A stretch of DNA of 64,000 bases, from the NCBI GenBank assembly GCA_038253125.1, contig JBBSHM010000004.1:1-64000 (forward strand), written 5' to 3'. Made by a program: the position numbers and the translations under genes. Within the stretch, counting starts at the first letter, position 1. Each line of letters opens with the position of its first letter. This document shows, one piece after another, positions 28,018 through 36,753 of this stretch. The DNA is from JAUJNH01 sp038253125 (GTDB lineage: Bacteria > Actinomycetota > Acidimicrobiia > Acidimicrobiales > JAUJNH01). The notes below the pieces were generated by a model that was not told where the DNA came from, did no database searches, and was given only the letters and a program-made list of their open reading frames with translations.

Positions 28018-29769
28018 ATGTCCGGACAGGATCCGGAGGTGACGAAGCGGGTGGTCAGCGTTCTCGTCCACGAGGGGGGGCGGGGCAAGCCGTTTGATTA
28101 CCTGGTGCCCGAGCACCTGGACGATCGGGTGTCGCTCGGGACCATGGTGCGGGTCGACCTGGCGGGACGGCGGCTGGCGGGGTGGGTGGTGGCCGACGGG
28201 GTCGAGCCGCCGGCCGGGAAGGTGTTGCGGCCGTTGGCTGGGGTGCGGGGACTCGGGCCCGATGGTGGGGTCATCGAGCTGGCCAGTTGGGCGGGGTGGC
28301 GGTGGGCGGGGCGGTGGTCGCACTTCCTCGGGACGGCGTCGCCGGAACGGGTCGTTGGGCGCCTGCCGCCGGCGGCACCGAGATCGCCTCTGGCCGCCGC
28401 CGTTGCCGAGGGTGGGCTGGTGGCGTTGGCGGCCGAGGCGCTGGCGGCTGGCGTCTCGGTGGTGCGGCTGCCGCCAGCGGCCGACGGGTTCGTGGTGGTG
28501 GCCGAGGCGGCCAGGCTGGGCCCGGCGCTGGTGGTGTGCCCGTCTATCGCCGTCGCTGGCGCCGTGGCCCGCCGGCTGCGGCGGGCCGGGGAGCCCGTCG
28601 CCCTGGTGCCGGGGGAGTGGGCCGAGGCCGCGGCCGGGGGGCGGACCGTGGTGGGCGCCCGGGCCGCCGCCTTTGCCCCGGCGCCGGGGCTCGCCTCGGT
28701 CGTGGTCCTCGCCGCCCACGACGAGTCGCACCGCTCCGAGGCCTCGCCCACCTGGTCGGCCGTCACCGTGGCCGAGGACCGCGCCCGCCGGTCGGGGGTG
28801 CCCTGCGCCCTGGCCTCGGCTTGCCCGCCAGTCGAGCTGCTGGAGGGGCGGCGTCTCGTCACCCCCGCCCGCAGCGACGAGAGAGCCGGGTGGGCCGCGC
28901 TCGACATCGTCGACCGGCGGGCCGACGACCCGCGGGAGGGATTGTGGTCTCCGCGACTTGTCGACCTGGTGCGCCGGTCCGAGCGGGTCGTCTGCGTGCT
29001 CAACCGCAAGGGCCGGGCCCGCCTGCTGGTGTGCCGCTCGTGCCGGGAGGTCGCCCGGTGCGAGAGGTGTGGGGCGGCGGTGGCCGAGGACGGTGACGGC
29101 CTCGCCTGTCCCCGCTGCGGCATGCAACGCCCCCGGCTGTGCCAGGTGGACGGATCGTCCACCCTCGCCGCCATTAGGGTCGGCGTGACCCGGGCCGCCG
29201 AGGAGCTGGCCAGGCTGGCCGGTCGTCCCGTGGCCGAGGTGACCGGAGCCAGCACCGAGCTGCCGACGGCCGAGGTGCTCATCGGCACCGAGGCCGTGCT
29301 GCACCGGGTGGCCCGGGCCGACGCCGTCTGCTTCGTCGAGCTGGACCAGGAGCTGCTGGCGCCCCGGGTGGGGGCGGCCGAGCAGGCGCTGGCCCTGCTG
29401 GCCCGGGCCGCCCGGCTGGTGGGTCCCCGCTCGGCCGGCGGCCGGGTGCTGGTGCAGACCCGCCTGCCCCGCCACCCCGCCGTGCTCGCCGCCCTCCACG
29501 GCGACCCGGCCCGCCTGGCCTCGGACGAACGGCCGGTCCGTGAGGCGCTTGGCTTCCCTCCCTTCACCGCCCTGGCCCGCATAAGCGGCGCCGCCGCCGC
29601 CGCCTTCGTCGACGCCCTGGCCGGCCGACCCGAGGTGGATGTCGGCGAACCGGCCGACGGCCGCTGGCTGGTGCGCGCCCCCACCACCGCCGCCCTGTGC
29701 AACGCCCTCGCCGCCACCTCTCGACCCTCCGGCCGTCTCCGCGTCGAGGTCGACCCGCCCCGCCTGTGA
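28018..29769 (+). CDS. priA: PriA-like primosomal protein N' lacking helicase motifs
   Basis: 583 residues, shorter than the roughly 730 of E. coli PriA. The N-terminal 3'-DNA-end binding domain is present (VVSVLVHEGGRGKPFDYLVPEHL), and the zinc region shows paired cysteines CRSC, CERC, CPRC and a later Cys, followed by TEAVLHRV, FVELDQELLAPR, and LGFPPFTALARISG at the C-terminal domain. Walker A and the DEAD-type motifs are absent between them, as known for actinobacterial PriA homologues, so it is probably a replication-restart DNA-binding/loader protein without helicase activity. Confidence 0.85.
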   Translation: MSGQDPEVTKRVVSVLVHEGGRGKPFDYLVPEHLDDRVSLGTMVRVDLAGRRLAGWVVADGVEPPAGKVLRPLAGVRGLGPDGGVIELASWAGWRWAGRWSHFLGTASPERVVGRLPPAAPRSPLAAAVAEGGLVALAAEALAAGVSVVRLPPAADGFVVVAEAARLGPALVVCPSIAVAGAVARRLRRAGEPVALVPGEWAEAAAGGRTVVGARAAAFAPAPGLASVVVLAAHDESHRSEASPTWSAVTVAEDRARRSGVPCALASACPPVELLEGRRLVTPARSDERAGWAALDIVDRRADDPREGLWSPRLVDLVRRSERVVCVLNRKGRARLLVCRSCREVARCERCGAAVAEDGDGLACPRCGMQRPRLCQVDGSSTLAAIRVGVTRAAEELARLAGRPVAEVTGASTELPTAEVLIGTEAVLHRVARADAVCFVELDQELLAPRVGAAEQALALLARAARLVGPRSAGGRVLVQTRLPRHPAVLAALHGDPARLASDERPVREALGFPPFTALARISGAAAAAFVDALAGRPEVDVGEPADGRWLVRAPTTAALCNALAATSRPSGRLRVEVDPPRL

Positions 29770-29820
29770 GGGAGCGACTGCAGCCGACGTCGGCCTGGGC
29801 CTCGTCAGGAGCCGAGACAC

Positions 29821-29842
29821 CCGCAGCGGCCCTGCGGTCCCA
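29821..29842 (+). repeat. Hairpin shared with the region after the MocA-like gene
   Basis: CCGCAG (29821-29826) and CTGCGG (29832-29837) form a six-base-pair stem followed by TCCCA; the same stem and tail occur at 3568-3588. It lies in the 189-base gap between priA and the monooxygenase gene, which also holds a CCGACGTCGG palindrome. The purpose is unknown. Confidence 0.4.
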
Positions 29843-29945
29843 AGAGGCACCATGGTCAGCCCGCCCGCATCTGCGTGGCTCGTCCTCTGCGCCGACGACC
29901 TCCACGCAGCGGACCGGGGGCCGTGGGACGACAAGCCGGCGAACC

Positions 29946-29951
29946 TATGGT
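29946..29951 (+). promoter_or_regulatory. Putative -10 box (TATGGT) for the luciferase-like gene
   Basis: TATGGT ends seven bases before in-frame GTG 29959, which gives the normal family N-terminus. An ATG at 29947 lies inside the box, arguing against its use as start. Confidence 0.4.
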
Positions 29952-29958
29952 CGAGTGG

Positions 29959-30948
29959 GTGTTGCGGCTCAGCGTTGTGGACCAGTCGCCGGTCCTGAGC
30001 GGCTCCGCGCCGGCTGAGGCCCTGGGCGAGACCGTTGCCCTCGCCCAGGCCGTCGAGCGGCTGGGGTACCACCGCTACTGGCTGGCCGAGCACCACGGCA
30101 CCCCGGGGCTGGCCGGCACCGCCCCCGAGGTGATGGTGGCCCGGGTGGCGGCGGCCACGTCATCCATACGGGTCGGGGCCGGCGGAATCCTGCTGTCGCA
30201 CTACAGCGCCCTGAAGGTGGCCGAGACGTTCCGGGTGCTGTCCGCCCTGTTTCCGGGCCGGATCGACCTCGGCATCGGCCGGGCGGACGGGGCGACGCGG
30301 GCGACCGCCGCCGCCCTGCAGGCCGGAGTCGACGGCGTCGCCCAGAGCTTCGGGGCCAAGCTGGTCGACCTCCTCGCCCACCTCGACGGGACTGGATCAG
30401 AGGTGAGGGCCCTGCCCGACGGGGTCGAACGCCCCGAGGTGTGGTTGCTGTCCTCCAGCTCCGACGGGGCCGCGGGCGCCGCCGCGCTCGGGTTGCCGCT
30501 CTGCTTCGCCCACTTCATCTCGACCGGTTTCGGCCCCCAGATCGTGGCCAGGTACCGCCGTGACTTCCGACCGGCCGGGCCCGACCAGTGGTCCGAGGCG
30601 GCCGTGGCCGTGGCCGTGATCTGTGCGCCCACCGACCTTGAGGCCGAGCGCCTGGCCCGCAGCGTCGAGGTCTGGCGGCTGCCGTCGGAGGACCGGCGGG
30701 GACCTGTCCCCTCGGTTGAGCAGGCGGAGTCCGCTGTCCTGACCGCCCTGGAGGAGGCCAGGATCGCCCAGGACCGCAAGGGCCTGCTGGTCGGCGCGCC
30801 CGACCGGGTCAGCGACGCCATGCAACGGCTGGCCACCGACTTCGACGTCGAGGAGCTGGTCGTACTCACGGTCTGCCACGACTACGCCGCCCGCCGGCGC
30901 TCCTATGAGCTGCTGGCCGAGGCGTTCGAGCTGGAGCCGCCGGGCTGA
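29959..30948 (+). CDS. Luciferase-like (LLM class) flavin-dependent oxidoreductase
   Basis: A TIM-barrel bacterial-luciferase-family monooxygenase, close to the MsnO8-like group. Signature LRLSVVDQSPV, then VERLGYHRYWLAEHHGTPGLAGTAPEVM, IRVGAGGILLSHYSALKVAETFRVL, and FPGRIDLGIGRADG. Cofactor may be FMN or F420; substrate unknown. About 329 residues from GTG 29959; ATG 29947 gives four more. No oxidoreductase partner adjoins. Its 3' end overlaps the convergent methyltransferase gene by 46 bases. Confidence 0.85.
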   Translation: MLRLSVVDQSPVLSGSAPAEALGETVALAQAVERLGYHRYWLAEHHGTPGLAGTAPEVMVARVAAATSSIRVGAGGILLSHYSALKVAETFRVLSALFPGRIDLGIGRADGATRATAAALQAGVDGVAQSFGAKLVDLLAHLDGTGSEVRALPDGVERPEVWLLSSSSDGAAGAAALGLPLCFAHFISTGFGPQIVARYRRDFRPAGPDQWSEAAVAVAVICAPTDLEAERLARSVEVWRLPSEDRRGPVPSVEQAESAVLTALEEARIAQDRKGLLVGAPDRVSDAMQRLATDFDVEELVVLTVCHDYAARRRSYELLAEAFELEPPG

Positions 30949-31505
30949 GGCTCGTCGACCGGACGCCCGACCGGGCCGGTCGCCCACTCCCGGCGCCGGC
31001 ACTCGAAAAGGGCGATGCCGGTGGCCACGGCGACGTTGAGGCTGCCGACCCTGCCCGACTGGGGCAGGTAGGCGGCGGCGTCACAGGCGGCGAGCACGCC
31101 GGGGGAGAGGCCTTTGTCCTCGTTGCCGACGACCAGGCAGACATCGCCGGCCAGCTGCGCCTCGTGCAGCGGCGCCGCCCCCTCGCTCAGCTCCAGGGCC
31201 ACTGGGCGCAGCCCATCGTCGCGGGCGGCGTTGACGGCTTCGAGGGTGGTCACCCCCTCGTGCCACCGGAGGAGGCGCTCGGTGCCCATCGACACCTTAC
31301 GCACCGCCGGGTGGTGCGGGGTGGCCGACGCCGAGGCCAGCCACACCTGCTCGACGCCGAGCGCCGCCGCCGTCCTCAGGATCGAGCCGACGTTGAAGGG
31401 GCTGACGACCCCGTCCAGCACCAGGCCGAGGCTGGCCCCTGTGGCCCGTCGCCAGCTGCGGTTGAGCCGCTTGACCTCGACCGACCGCAGCTGCCGCCCG
31501 GTCAC
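30903..31505 (-). CDS. SpoU/TrmH-family RNA 2'-O-methyltransferase
   Basis: A 200-residue SPOUT-fold enzyme that transfers methyl from SAM to RNA ribose 2'-OH. Motif 1 is LVLDGVVSPFNVGSILRTAAALG, motif 2 is CLVVGNEDKGLSPGVL, and motif 3 is YLPQSGRVGSLNVAVATGIALFE. GTG 31505 overlaps the stop of the upstream methyltransferase (GTGA), so the two are an operon. A second, longer TrmH homologue lies at 44.7 kb. Ser/Asn-rich tail beyond the core overlaps the convergent gene. Confidence 0.9.
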   Translation of the reverse strand: MTGRQLRSVEVKRLNRSWRRATGASLGLVLDGVVSPFNVGSILRTAAALGVEQVWLASASATPHHPAVRKVSMGTERLLRWHEGVTTLEAVNAARDDGLRPVALELSEGAAPLHEAQLAGDVCLVVGNEDKGLSPGVLAACDAAAYLPQSGRVGSLNVAVATGIALFECRRREWATGPVGRPVDEPQPGGSSSNASASSS

Positions 31506-32107
31506 GGCCGGCTCACCCCGAGGATGCGGTACCCCTGCTTGGACGTGAGCCGCTGCACCCCGAAGCCCTGCGCCACCAGCCACACGGCCAACGAGTCGGC
31601 CCCGAGGTGGCGCGGCACCACCAAGGCGGCCCAGCCTCCCTCCTCCATCCGGGTCAGCCACCTCGTCAGCATCTCGTGCAGGGCGGCGGCCCCCACCCGG
31701 ATCGGCGGGTTCGACCACACCGTGGCGAACCGGACCCCCTCCGGCACCTCGTCCGGGGTGCAGGCACGGAACCGGTCGGGTCCGAGGCCGAGCGCCTCGG
31801 CGTTGCCGGCGCACAGCGCCACCGCCCGCTCGTTCACGTCGACCGCCCACACCCGCGCCGCCGGGGCTCGCAGGGCCAGGGCCACCGCCAGCGGCCCGTA
31901 GCCGCAGCCCAGGTCGAGCAGGTCTCCGGCCTGGGGTACCGGCGGCCCGTGATCGACCAGCAGCCTGGTGCCCGGGTCGACGCGATCGCCGGCGAACACC
32001 CCGCGGTCGGTGGCCAGGACCACCGTTTGCCGCACGTCGCGCAGCGCCAGCGCGACCTGTCTCGGACGGCTGGCGGCGGCGGGCGCGACGTCAAAGTAGT
32101 GGGACAT
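31502..32107 (-). CDS. RsmC/RlmG-like class I methyltransferase
   Basis: A 201-residue SAM-dependent methyltransferase of the MTS (small) domain type. It begins SHYFDVAP, typical of this group, and has the SAM-binding LLDLGCGYGPLAVALAL, the acidic strand VWAVDVNERAVAL, and the catalytic NPP motif VWSNPPIRVG used for exocyclic amino groups. RsmC-family members methylate guanine N2 in rRNA; the exact target here is inference. ATG 32107 is divergent from def with only 23 bases between. Confidence 0.87.
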   Translation of the reverse strand: MSHYFDVAPAAASRPRQVALALRDVRQTVVLATDRGVFAGDRVDPGTRLLVDHGPPVPQAGDLLDLGCGYGPLAVALALRAPAARVWAVDVNERAVALCAGNAEALGLGPDRFRACTPDEVPEGVRFATVWSNPPIRVGAAALHEMLTRWLTRMEEGGWAALVVPRHLGADSLAVWLVAQGFGVQRLTSKQGYRILGVSRP

Positions 32108-32115
32108 CGGTTGAG

Positions 32116-32121
32116 TAGCCT
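32116..32121 (+). promoter_or_regulatory. Putative -10 box (TAGCCT) for def
   Basis: TAGCCT sits nine bases before def ATG 32131, within the 23-base divergent gap, so the promoters of both genes must extend into the opposite coding regions. Confidence 0.4.
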
Positions 32122-32130
32122 GGCCGACCC

Positions 32131-32631
32131 ATGCCCGGTTACACCATCCGCACATTCGGGGACCCGGTCCTCAACCAGAAGGCCGCCCCGATCACCGACA
32201 TCGACGGCAGCGTCAAGCGTCTGGCCGACGACATGGTGGTGCCGCTGCGCGACGTCGAGGGCCTCGGGCTCGCCGCCCCCCAGGTCGGGGTGCTGAAGCG
32301 GCTCTTCATCTACGACCTGCGCGACGACCGGGGCCCGCAGACGATCGTGAACCCCGTCATCAGCGACGCAAGGGGCGAGTGGGTGTACGAGGAGGGCTGC
32401 CTGTCGGTGCCCGGCCTGTTCTTCCCGATCGTGCGGCCGAAGGAGATCCACCTCACCGGCTGGGACCTCGACGGAAATGAGCTTTCCATCGAGGCCGACG
32501 AGCTGCTGGCCAGGCTCTTCCAGCACGAGCTCGACCACCTCGAGGGCAAGCTTCTGCTGGAGCGGCTCGACGAGGACGCCCGCAAGCAGGCGCTGAAGGA
32601 GATGCGCAAGCGCCGCCTCCGCGACCTCTGA
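32131..32631 (+). CDS. def: Peptide deformylase
   Basis: Removes the formyl group from new proteins. All three motifs are intact: GLGLAAPQVG, EEGCLSVPG (metal Cys) and QHELDHLEG (metal His pair and catalytic Glu). 166 residues with a basic C-terminal tail (RKQALKEMRKRRLRDL), as in actinobacterial forms. fmt, its functional partner, is 2 kb away rather than adjacent. The glycerophosphodiesterase gene follows after five bases. Confidence 0.97.
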   Translation: MPGYTIRTFGDPVLNQKAAPITDIDGSVKRLADDMVVPLRDVEGLGLAAPQVGVLKRLFIYDLRDDRGPQTIVNPVISDARGEWVYEEGCLSVPGLFFPIVRPKEIHLTGWDLDGNELSIEADELLARLFQHELDHLEGKLLLERLDEDARKQALKEMRKRRLRDL

Positions 32632-32636
32632 AGGCC

Positions 32637-33344
32637 GTGACCGCCGTCATCGCCCACCGCACCCTGCCGAGGGACGGGGCGGAGAACAGCCTGGACGGGA
32701 TCCGACGGGCGGCGGCGGCCGGTGCCGACTACGTCGAGGTGGACATCCGACGCACCCGTGACGGGGTGCCGGTCCTCCTCCACGACCAAAGCCTCCTGCG
32801 CACGGGCTGGCGTCCCCGCCGGATCCGCTCGATGACGCTCGACGACGTGGCCCGGGTGAAGCTGCGGGGCGGCCACAACCTGCCGAGCCTGGCCGACGCC
32901 CTGGCCCAGGCCCCCGACGGCCTCGGCTTCGCCCTCGACACCAAGGACCCCGGCGCCGCCCCGGCCGCCCTGGCCGCCGTCGAGGCGGCCGGCTTCACCG
33001 GGCGCGTCCTGCTCTGGTCCCAGCACGAAATGGCTGTTCGCCACTACGTGGCCCGTGCCCCGGCCGGCACCGAGGTGGCCCTGCTGCGTGACACCAAGGG
33101 GCCGGCCGACACCGCCCGCTACCTCGACGACGCCTCTACGCTCGGCGCCAGCGCCGTGAGCGTGCACCAGAGCGTGCTGGACGAGGCTCTGATCGCCGAC
33201 GCCCACGAGCGGGGCCTCACCATCCACTGCTGGTTCCAGACGCTCAAGGTCCAGGCGGCCAAGGTGGCTCTGCTGGTCGACGGGATCGTCACCGACTGGC
33301 CGGCCGACGCCATCGACCGCCTCGCCGCCCTCGGACGTCGCTAG
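32637..33344 (+). CDS. Glycerophosphodiester phosphodiesterase family protein
   Basis: A 235-residue GDPD-type TIM barrel: AHRTLPRDGAENSL (HR...EN motif), YVEVDIRRTRDGVPVLLHD (ExD and HD motifs), LPSLADAL, and C-terminal GIVTDWPADAI. It would hydrolyse glycerophosphodiesters to glycerol 3-phosphate, with Ca2+ or Mg2+. No signal peptide, so probably cytosolic. GTG 32637 follows def closely, suggesting co-transcription. Confidence 0.88.
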   Translation: MTAVIAHRTLPRDGAENSLDGIRRAAAAGADYVEVDIRRTRDGVPVLLHDQSLLRTGWRPRRIRSMTLDDVARVKLRGGHNLPSLADALAQAPDGLGFALDTKDPGAAPAALAAVEAAGFTGRVLLWSQHEMAVRHYVARAPAGTEVALLRDTKGPADTARYLDDASTLGASAVSVHQSVLDEALIADAHERGLTIHCWFQTLKVQAAKVALLVDGIVTDWPADAIDRLAALGRR

Positions 33345-33434
33345 CCAACCCGGGGGATCGCCACCCGTGACCAAGGCCTGAGGCAGCCCCGCTCGAGGTG
33401 CGACCGGCCGAGCCACGACGTCGGAGGGGTCGGC

Positions 33435-34322
33435 TCAGGTGCTGACCAGCTCCCGGTCGGCTGGCTGCGGCTGGCCACCGGTGATGATCCGGTCGACGAG
33501 GTAGCAGACGCCGGACAAGACGGCGGCGGCGGTGAGGAGCACGAGCCAGACCGGCAGCTGGCTCAGGTGGACGAGGGTGACGAAGTCCGGCCCGCCCCAG
33601 TGCAGGCCCCACGGGTGCTCCTTGCCGGTGAGCACGTGGGCCCAGAACGTCCACGCCACGATCCGGCAGACCCCGTAGAAGAACGTGACCCGGTACACAG
33701 CCAGCAGCATCGGCTCGGACATGCGCCGGCCCAGCCAGGCCCAGGCCCGCGGGTCGGATGCCACCACCTGGGTCCGCCAGTGGTGACGGGTCAGGACCCG
33801 CCACGAGCACAGGACCACCCCCAGCCAGAACAGGTCCATCACCAGGCCGAAGCTGGAGTAGTAGGCGGCGGCGTCCAGGTACTTGCCGCCCTTCACCGTC
33901 GCTGCGTAGGCCCACGTGCCGATCGAGAAGTTGGCGGTGCTGAAGGGGAACAGGAGCATGGTGCCGACGCTGTCGTTGATGTCGGTGACGCAGTGGGCGG
34001 CGAAGCCGAGCAGGAAACCGGCGGCCCACTGGCGGGACCAAGGCCGGTCGTGGGTGCGCCACAGCCAGATCCCCACCAGAATGAATCCGAGGAACAGCGA
34101 GTGCGAGAAGCCCGCTCCTGGCCAGCCCCGGTGGAACTGCTGGGGGACCTTCGCCCCGTAGTGGTGCCCGTTGACGCTGAACCCGTAGACCCAGAACTTG
34201 GCGATGAAGTCGGGCAGCTGATCGCCGAGCACGATGGCCAGGTAGCTGACCTTCAGCTGCCATCGCTTGGGTAGGTGGGCCTGGATGGCGTAGGTCTCGA
34301 ACTGGTGCGCCGCCCAGCTCAA
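33435..34322 (-). CDS. Polytopic membrane protein, YdjM-like putative metal-dependent hydrolase
   Basis: 295 residues with about six hydrophobic segments. GDQLPDF near the N-terminus, GFSHSLFLGF and GFAAHCVTDI provide the Asp/His pattern seen in membrane-bound putative hydrolases of the YdjM (DUF457-like) group, but the match is by eye only. TTG 34322 overlaps the upstream small membrane-protein gene as TTGA, so the two are co-transcribed. The 90 bases between it and the convergent GDPD gene show nothing notable. Confidence 0.6.
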   Translation of the reverse strand: MSWAAHQFETYAIQAHLPKRWQLKVSYLAIVLGDQLPDFIAKFWVYGFSVNGHHYGAKVPQQFHRGWPGAGFSHSLFLGFILVGIWLWRTHDRPWSRQWAAGFLLGFAAHCVTDINDSVGTMLLFPFSTANFSIGTWAYAATVKGGKYLDAAAYYSSFGLVMDLFWLGVVLCSWRVLTRHHWRTQVVASDPRAWAWLGRRMSEPMLLAVYRVTFFYGVCRIVAWTFWAHVLTGKEHPWGLHWGGPDFVTLVHLSQLPVWLVLLTAAAVLSGVCYLVDRIITGGQPQPADRELVST

Positions 34323-34603
34323 GGTGCCCGCCCCGCCTTTTCCGCCGGCGCGTCGGGCGGCACGATCGGTTCGCTGTCAGCCTTCTCGGCCTTCTCGGCC
34401 TTCTCGGCCTTCTCGGCGCTCCCGGTGTCCCGTCTGCGCATCAGGCGGAGGGCGGCGGCCATCACCAGGAGGAGCCAGAGAGGGCCCATCACCCAGTTAA
34501 GGATGGCCTTCTCGGCGATGCCGGCACCTATGTAGGTCACGCCGGCCACGGCGTAGACGAGCAGGTGGCGGCGGGGCTCGGGGTCGCCTCTGGTGTTCGC
34601 CAT
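34319..34603 (-). CDS. Small membrane protein with C-terminal AEK repeat
   Basis: A 94-residue product of unknown family: a short charged N-terminus, two hydrophobic segments (LLVYAVAGVTYIGAG and ILNWVMGPLWLLLVMAAAL), then a charged tail with four AEK triplets encoded by a 9-bp tandem repeat. A minus-strand TATCCT box lies eight bases before ATG 34603. It is divergent from fmt (40 bases) and translationally coupled to the YdjM-like gene. Confidence 0.6.
   Translation of the reverse strand: MANTRGDPEPRRHLLVYAVAGVTYIGAGIAEKAILNWVMGPLWLLLVMAAALRLMRRRDTGSAEKAEKAEKAEKADSEPIVPPDAPAEKAGRAP
34381..34416. repeat. 9-bp tandem array encoding AEK repeats
   Basis: Four perfect copies of CCTTCTCGG within the C-terminal coding part of the small membrane protein gene; a candidate slippage site altering the tail length in three-residue steps. 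Confidence 0.92.
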
Positions 34604-34643
34604 GGCAGGGAAGGATAGAGGGACGGTGCCAGGCTGGCGGCCC

Positions 34644-35504
34644 ATGCGGCTCGCCTTTCTCGGAACCCCCGACGCCGCCGTGGCCCCACTCCGGGCCCTG
34701 GTCGACGCCGGCCACGACGTCGACGTCGTTGTCACCAGGGCCGACAAGCGCCGGGGACGGGGCGTCGCCCTGGTGCCGAGCCCGGTCAAGGTCGCGGCCG
34801 TCGAGCTCGGCCTGGCCGTCACCTCCGACGTCGACAGCGTCCTCGGCCGGCACCTCGACTTCGGCGTGGTCGTCGCCTTCGGGCGGATCATCAAGCCCCA
34901 CGTGCTCGCCGAGCTGGCGATGGTCAACCTCCACTTCTCGCTCCTGCCCCGCTGGAGGGGCGCCGCTCCGGTCGAGCGGGCCGTCCTGGCCGGTGACGCC
35001 GAGACCGGCGTGTGCCTGATGGAGGTGGCTGAAGGCCTCGACGAAGGCGGCGTCTACGCCCGGCAGGCGACCCGCATCGGCCCCGTGGAGACGGCGGCGG
35101 AGCTCCGGGCGCGGCTGACCGAGATGGGCTCGACGCTGCTGATCCAAGGTCTGGCCCGCGGGCTCGGGCTCCCGGCGTCTCAGGAGGGTGAGGTCAGCTA
35201 TGCGGCCAAGGTGGCCGCTCACGAGCTGCGCCTCGACTGGTCCGAGCCGGCGGTGCACGCCCATGCCCGGGTCAGGCTGGGGCGGGCCTGGACCCTGTTT
35301 CGGGAAGGCCGAATCCTGGTCACCCGGGCCACGACCGCCGATGGGCCGGCCGGCGGGCCGGGTGAGGTCGATGCCGAGCTCGGGGTGGCCTGCGGCGACG
35401 GGCGCCGGCTGATGCTGCTCGAGGTGCAGCCGGCGGGAAAGGCACCGATGTCGGCTACGGCGTGGGCCAACGGCGCCCGCCCGATCGGCGGACGGCTCGG
35501 GTGA
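34644..35504 (+). CDS. fmt: Methionyl-tRNA formyltransferase
   Basis: Formylates initiator Met-tRNA. MRLAFLGTPDAAVAPLRAL starts the Rossmann-like domain; the catalytic region has VVVAFGRIIKPHVL, the folate-binding NLHFSLLPRWRGAAPVERAVLAGD and GVCLMEVAEGLDEGGVY, followed by the tRNA-binding C-terminal domain. ATG 34644 fits the family N-terminus; an upstream ATG at 34593 adds an unlikely extension. 286 residues, somewhat short. rsmB follows 52 bases later. Confidence 0.94.
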   Translation: MRLAFLGTPDAAVAPLRALVDAGHDVDVVVTRADKRRGRGVALVPSPVKVAAVELGLAVTSDVDSVLGRHLDFGVVVAFGRIIKPHVLAELAMVNLHFSLLPRWRGAAPVERAVLAGDAETGVCLMEVAEGLDEGGVYARQATRIGPVETAAELRARLTEMGSTLLIQGLARGLGLPASQEGEVSYAAKVAAHELRLDWSEPAVHAHARVRLGRAWTLFREGRILVTRATTADGPAGGPGEVDAELGVACGDGRRLMLLEVQPAGKAPMSATAWANGARPIGGRLG

Positions 35505-35556
35505 CGCCCATGGGCTCCCGGTCAGACCCGCATCGCCTGCACCAGACTCCCCGTCG

Positions 35557-36753
35557 GTGAGAGTTCGACCCCAAGCCTCGGCGCACTCCTCCGTCGCCGC
35601 CCGGCGGTTGGCGCTCGAGGCCCTCCACCGCATCGACGACGGGGCATACGCCAACCTCGTCACCCCGGCGCTGCTGGACCACTCCCGCCTGACCTCGCGC
35701 GACCGCAACTTCGTCACGGCCATCGCCTACGGCGCCACCCGCATGCGCCGGGCACTGGACCACCTGGTCGACCGCCACGTGCGCAGACCCACCGACGACG
35801 AGGTGCGGCGGGTGCTGCGCCTAGGCGTCTTCGAGCTCGCCTACCTGAGGACGCCGGCTCACGCCGCGGTGAGCCAGGCGGTGTCCCTGGCTCCCGAACG
35901 GGCTCGCGGCTTCACCAACGCCGTGCTGCGCAAGGTGGCCGCCGACGTGGCCGCCGGCATCACCTGGCCCGACCCGGCCACCGAGCTGAGCTACCCGGAC
36001 TGGGTGGTGGCGACCTTCACCGAGGACCTGGGCGAGGCGCACGCCCTGGCCGCCCTGCGGATCATGGACGAGCCGGCCGAGGCCACCGAACGTGACGACG
36101 GCTACACCCAGGACCTGGCCAGCCAGTGGGTGGCCGAGGAGGTCGGTGCGCTGCCCGGCGAGCAAATCCTCGACCTGTGCGCCGCCCCCGGCGGCAAGGC
36201 GACCCTGCTGGCCGAGATCGGCGCCGTGGTCACCGCCGCCGACCTCAGCGTCCGGCGGTCCCTGCTGGTGGCCGAGAACGCCCAACGGCTCGGTGCCCCT
36301 GTCGCCGGGGTCGTCGCCGCCGACGGCCTGGCCGCACCGTTCCGCCCGCGCTCGTTCGACCGGGTGCTGGTCGACGCCCCGTGCTCGGGCCTCGGCGTAC
36401 TGAGGCGGCGGCCGGACGCCCGGTGGCGGGTGCAGCGCTCCGACGTCTACGACCTGGCCCGCCTGCAGAACCGCCTGCTCTCCGCCGCCGCCGGTCTGGT
36501 GCGGCCGGGTGGCGTGCTGATCTACAGCGTCTGCACCCTCACGGCCGCCGAGACGATGGGGGTCGACCTGCCGCACCTCGAGGCGCTGCCCCCGCCCTCG
36601 GACCCGTGGGAGCCCTGGGGCCGAGGCGCCCGTCTGCTGCCCCAGGCCCGCGGCACCGACGGCATGTTCCTCCTGCGGCTCCGGCTTCCGGAAGCCCCGG
36701 CTGCGCCCCGGCGACCCCCGGCCCGCGTGCGCCGGGCACGAAACCGACGATGA
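35557..36753 (+). CDS. rsmB: 16S rRNA (cytosine-967-C5)-methyltransferase, RsmB/Sun family
   Basis: 398 residues: an N-terminal NusB-like RNA-binding domain (ARRLALEALHRIDDGAYANLVTPALL, ELAYLRTPAHAAVSQAV) and a class I methyltransferase domain with LDLCAAPGGKATLLAE, VLVDAPCSGLGVLRRRPDARW (general-base Cys) and IYSVCTLTAAET (nucleophile Cys). It methylates C5 of a 16S rRNA cytosine. It overlaps the MoaB-like gene as ATGA. Confidence 0.93.
   Translation: MRVRPQASAHSSVAARRLALEALHRIDDGAYANLVTPALLDHSRLTSRDRNFVTAIAYGATRMRRALDHLVDRHVRRPTDDEVRRVLRLGVFELAYLRTPAHAAVSQAVSLAPERARGFTNAVLRKVAADVAAGITWPDPATELSYPDWVVATFTEDLGEAHALAALRIMDEPAEATERDDGYTQDLASQWVAEEVGALPGEQILDLCAAPGGKATLLAEIGAVVTAADLSVRRSLLVAENAQRLGAPVAGVVAADGLAAPFRPRSFDRVLVDAPCSGLGVLRRRPDARWRVQRSDVYDLARLQNRLLSAAAGLVRPGGVLIYSVCTLTAAETMGVDLPHLEALPPPSDPWEPWGRGARLLPQARGTDGMFLLRLRLPEAPAAPRRPPARVRRARNRR

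Noticed and set aside
27716..28042. Plus-strand 108-codon frame in the metK-priA gap
   Set aside because: Poor third-position GC and Ser/Arg-rich composition; the minus-strand frame is more protein-like.
29770..29946. Cobalamin-type riboswitch, from a CAGGAGCC-like stretch
   Set aside because: The match to the B12 box is short and no supporting architecture or cobalamin-linked gene is present.
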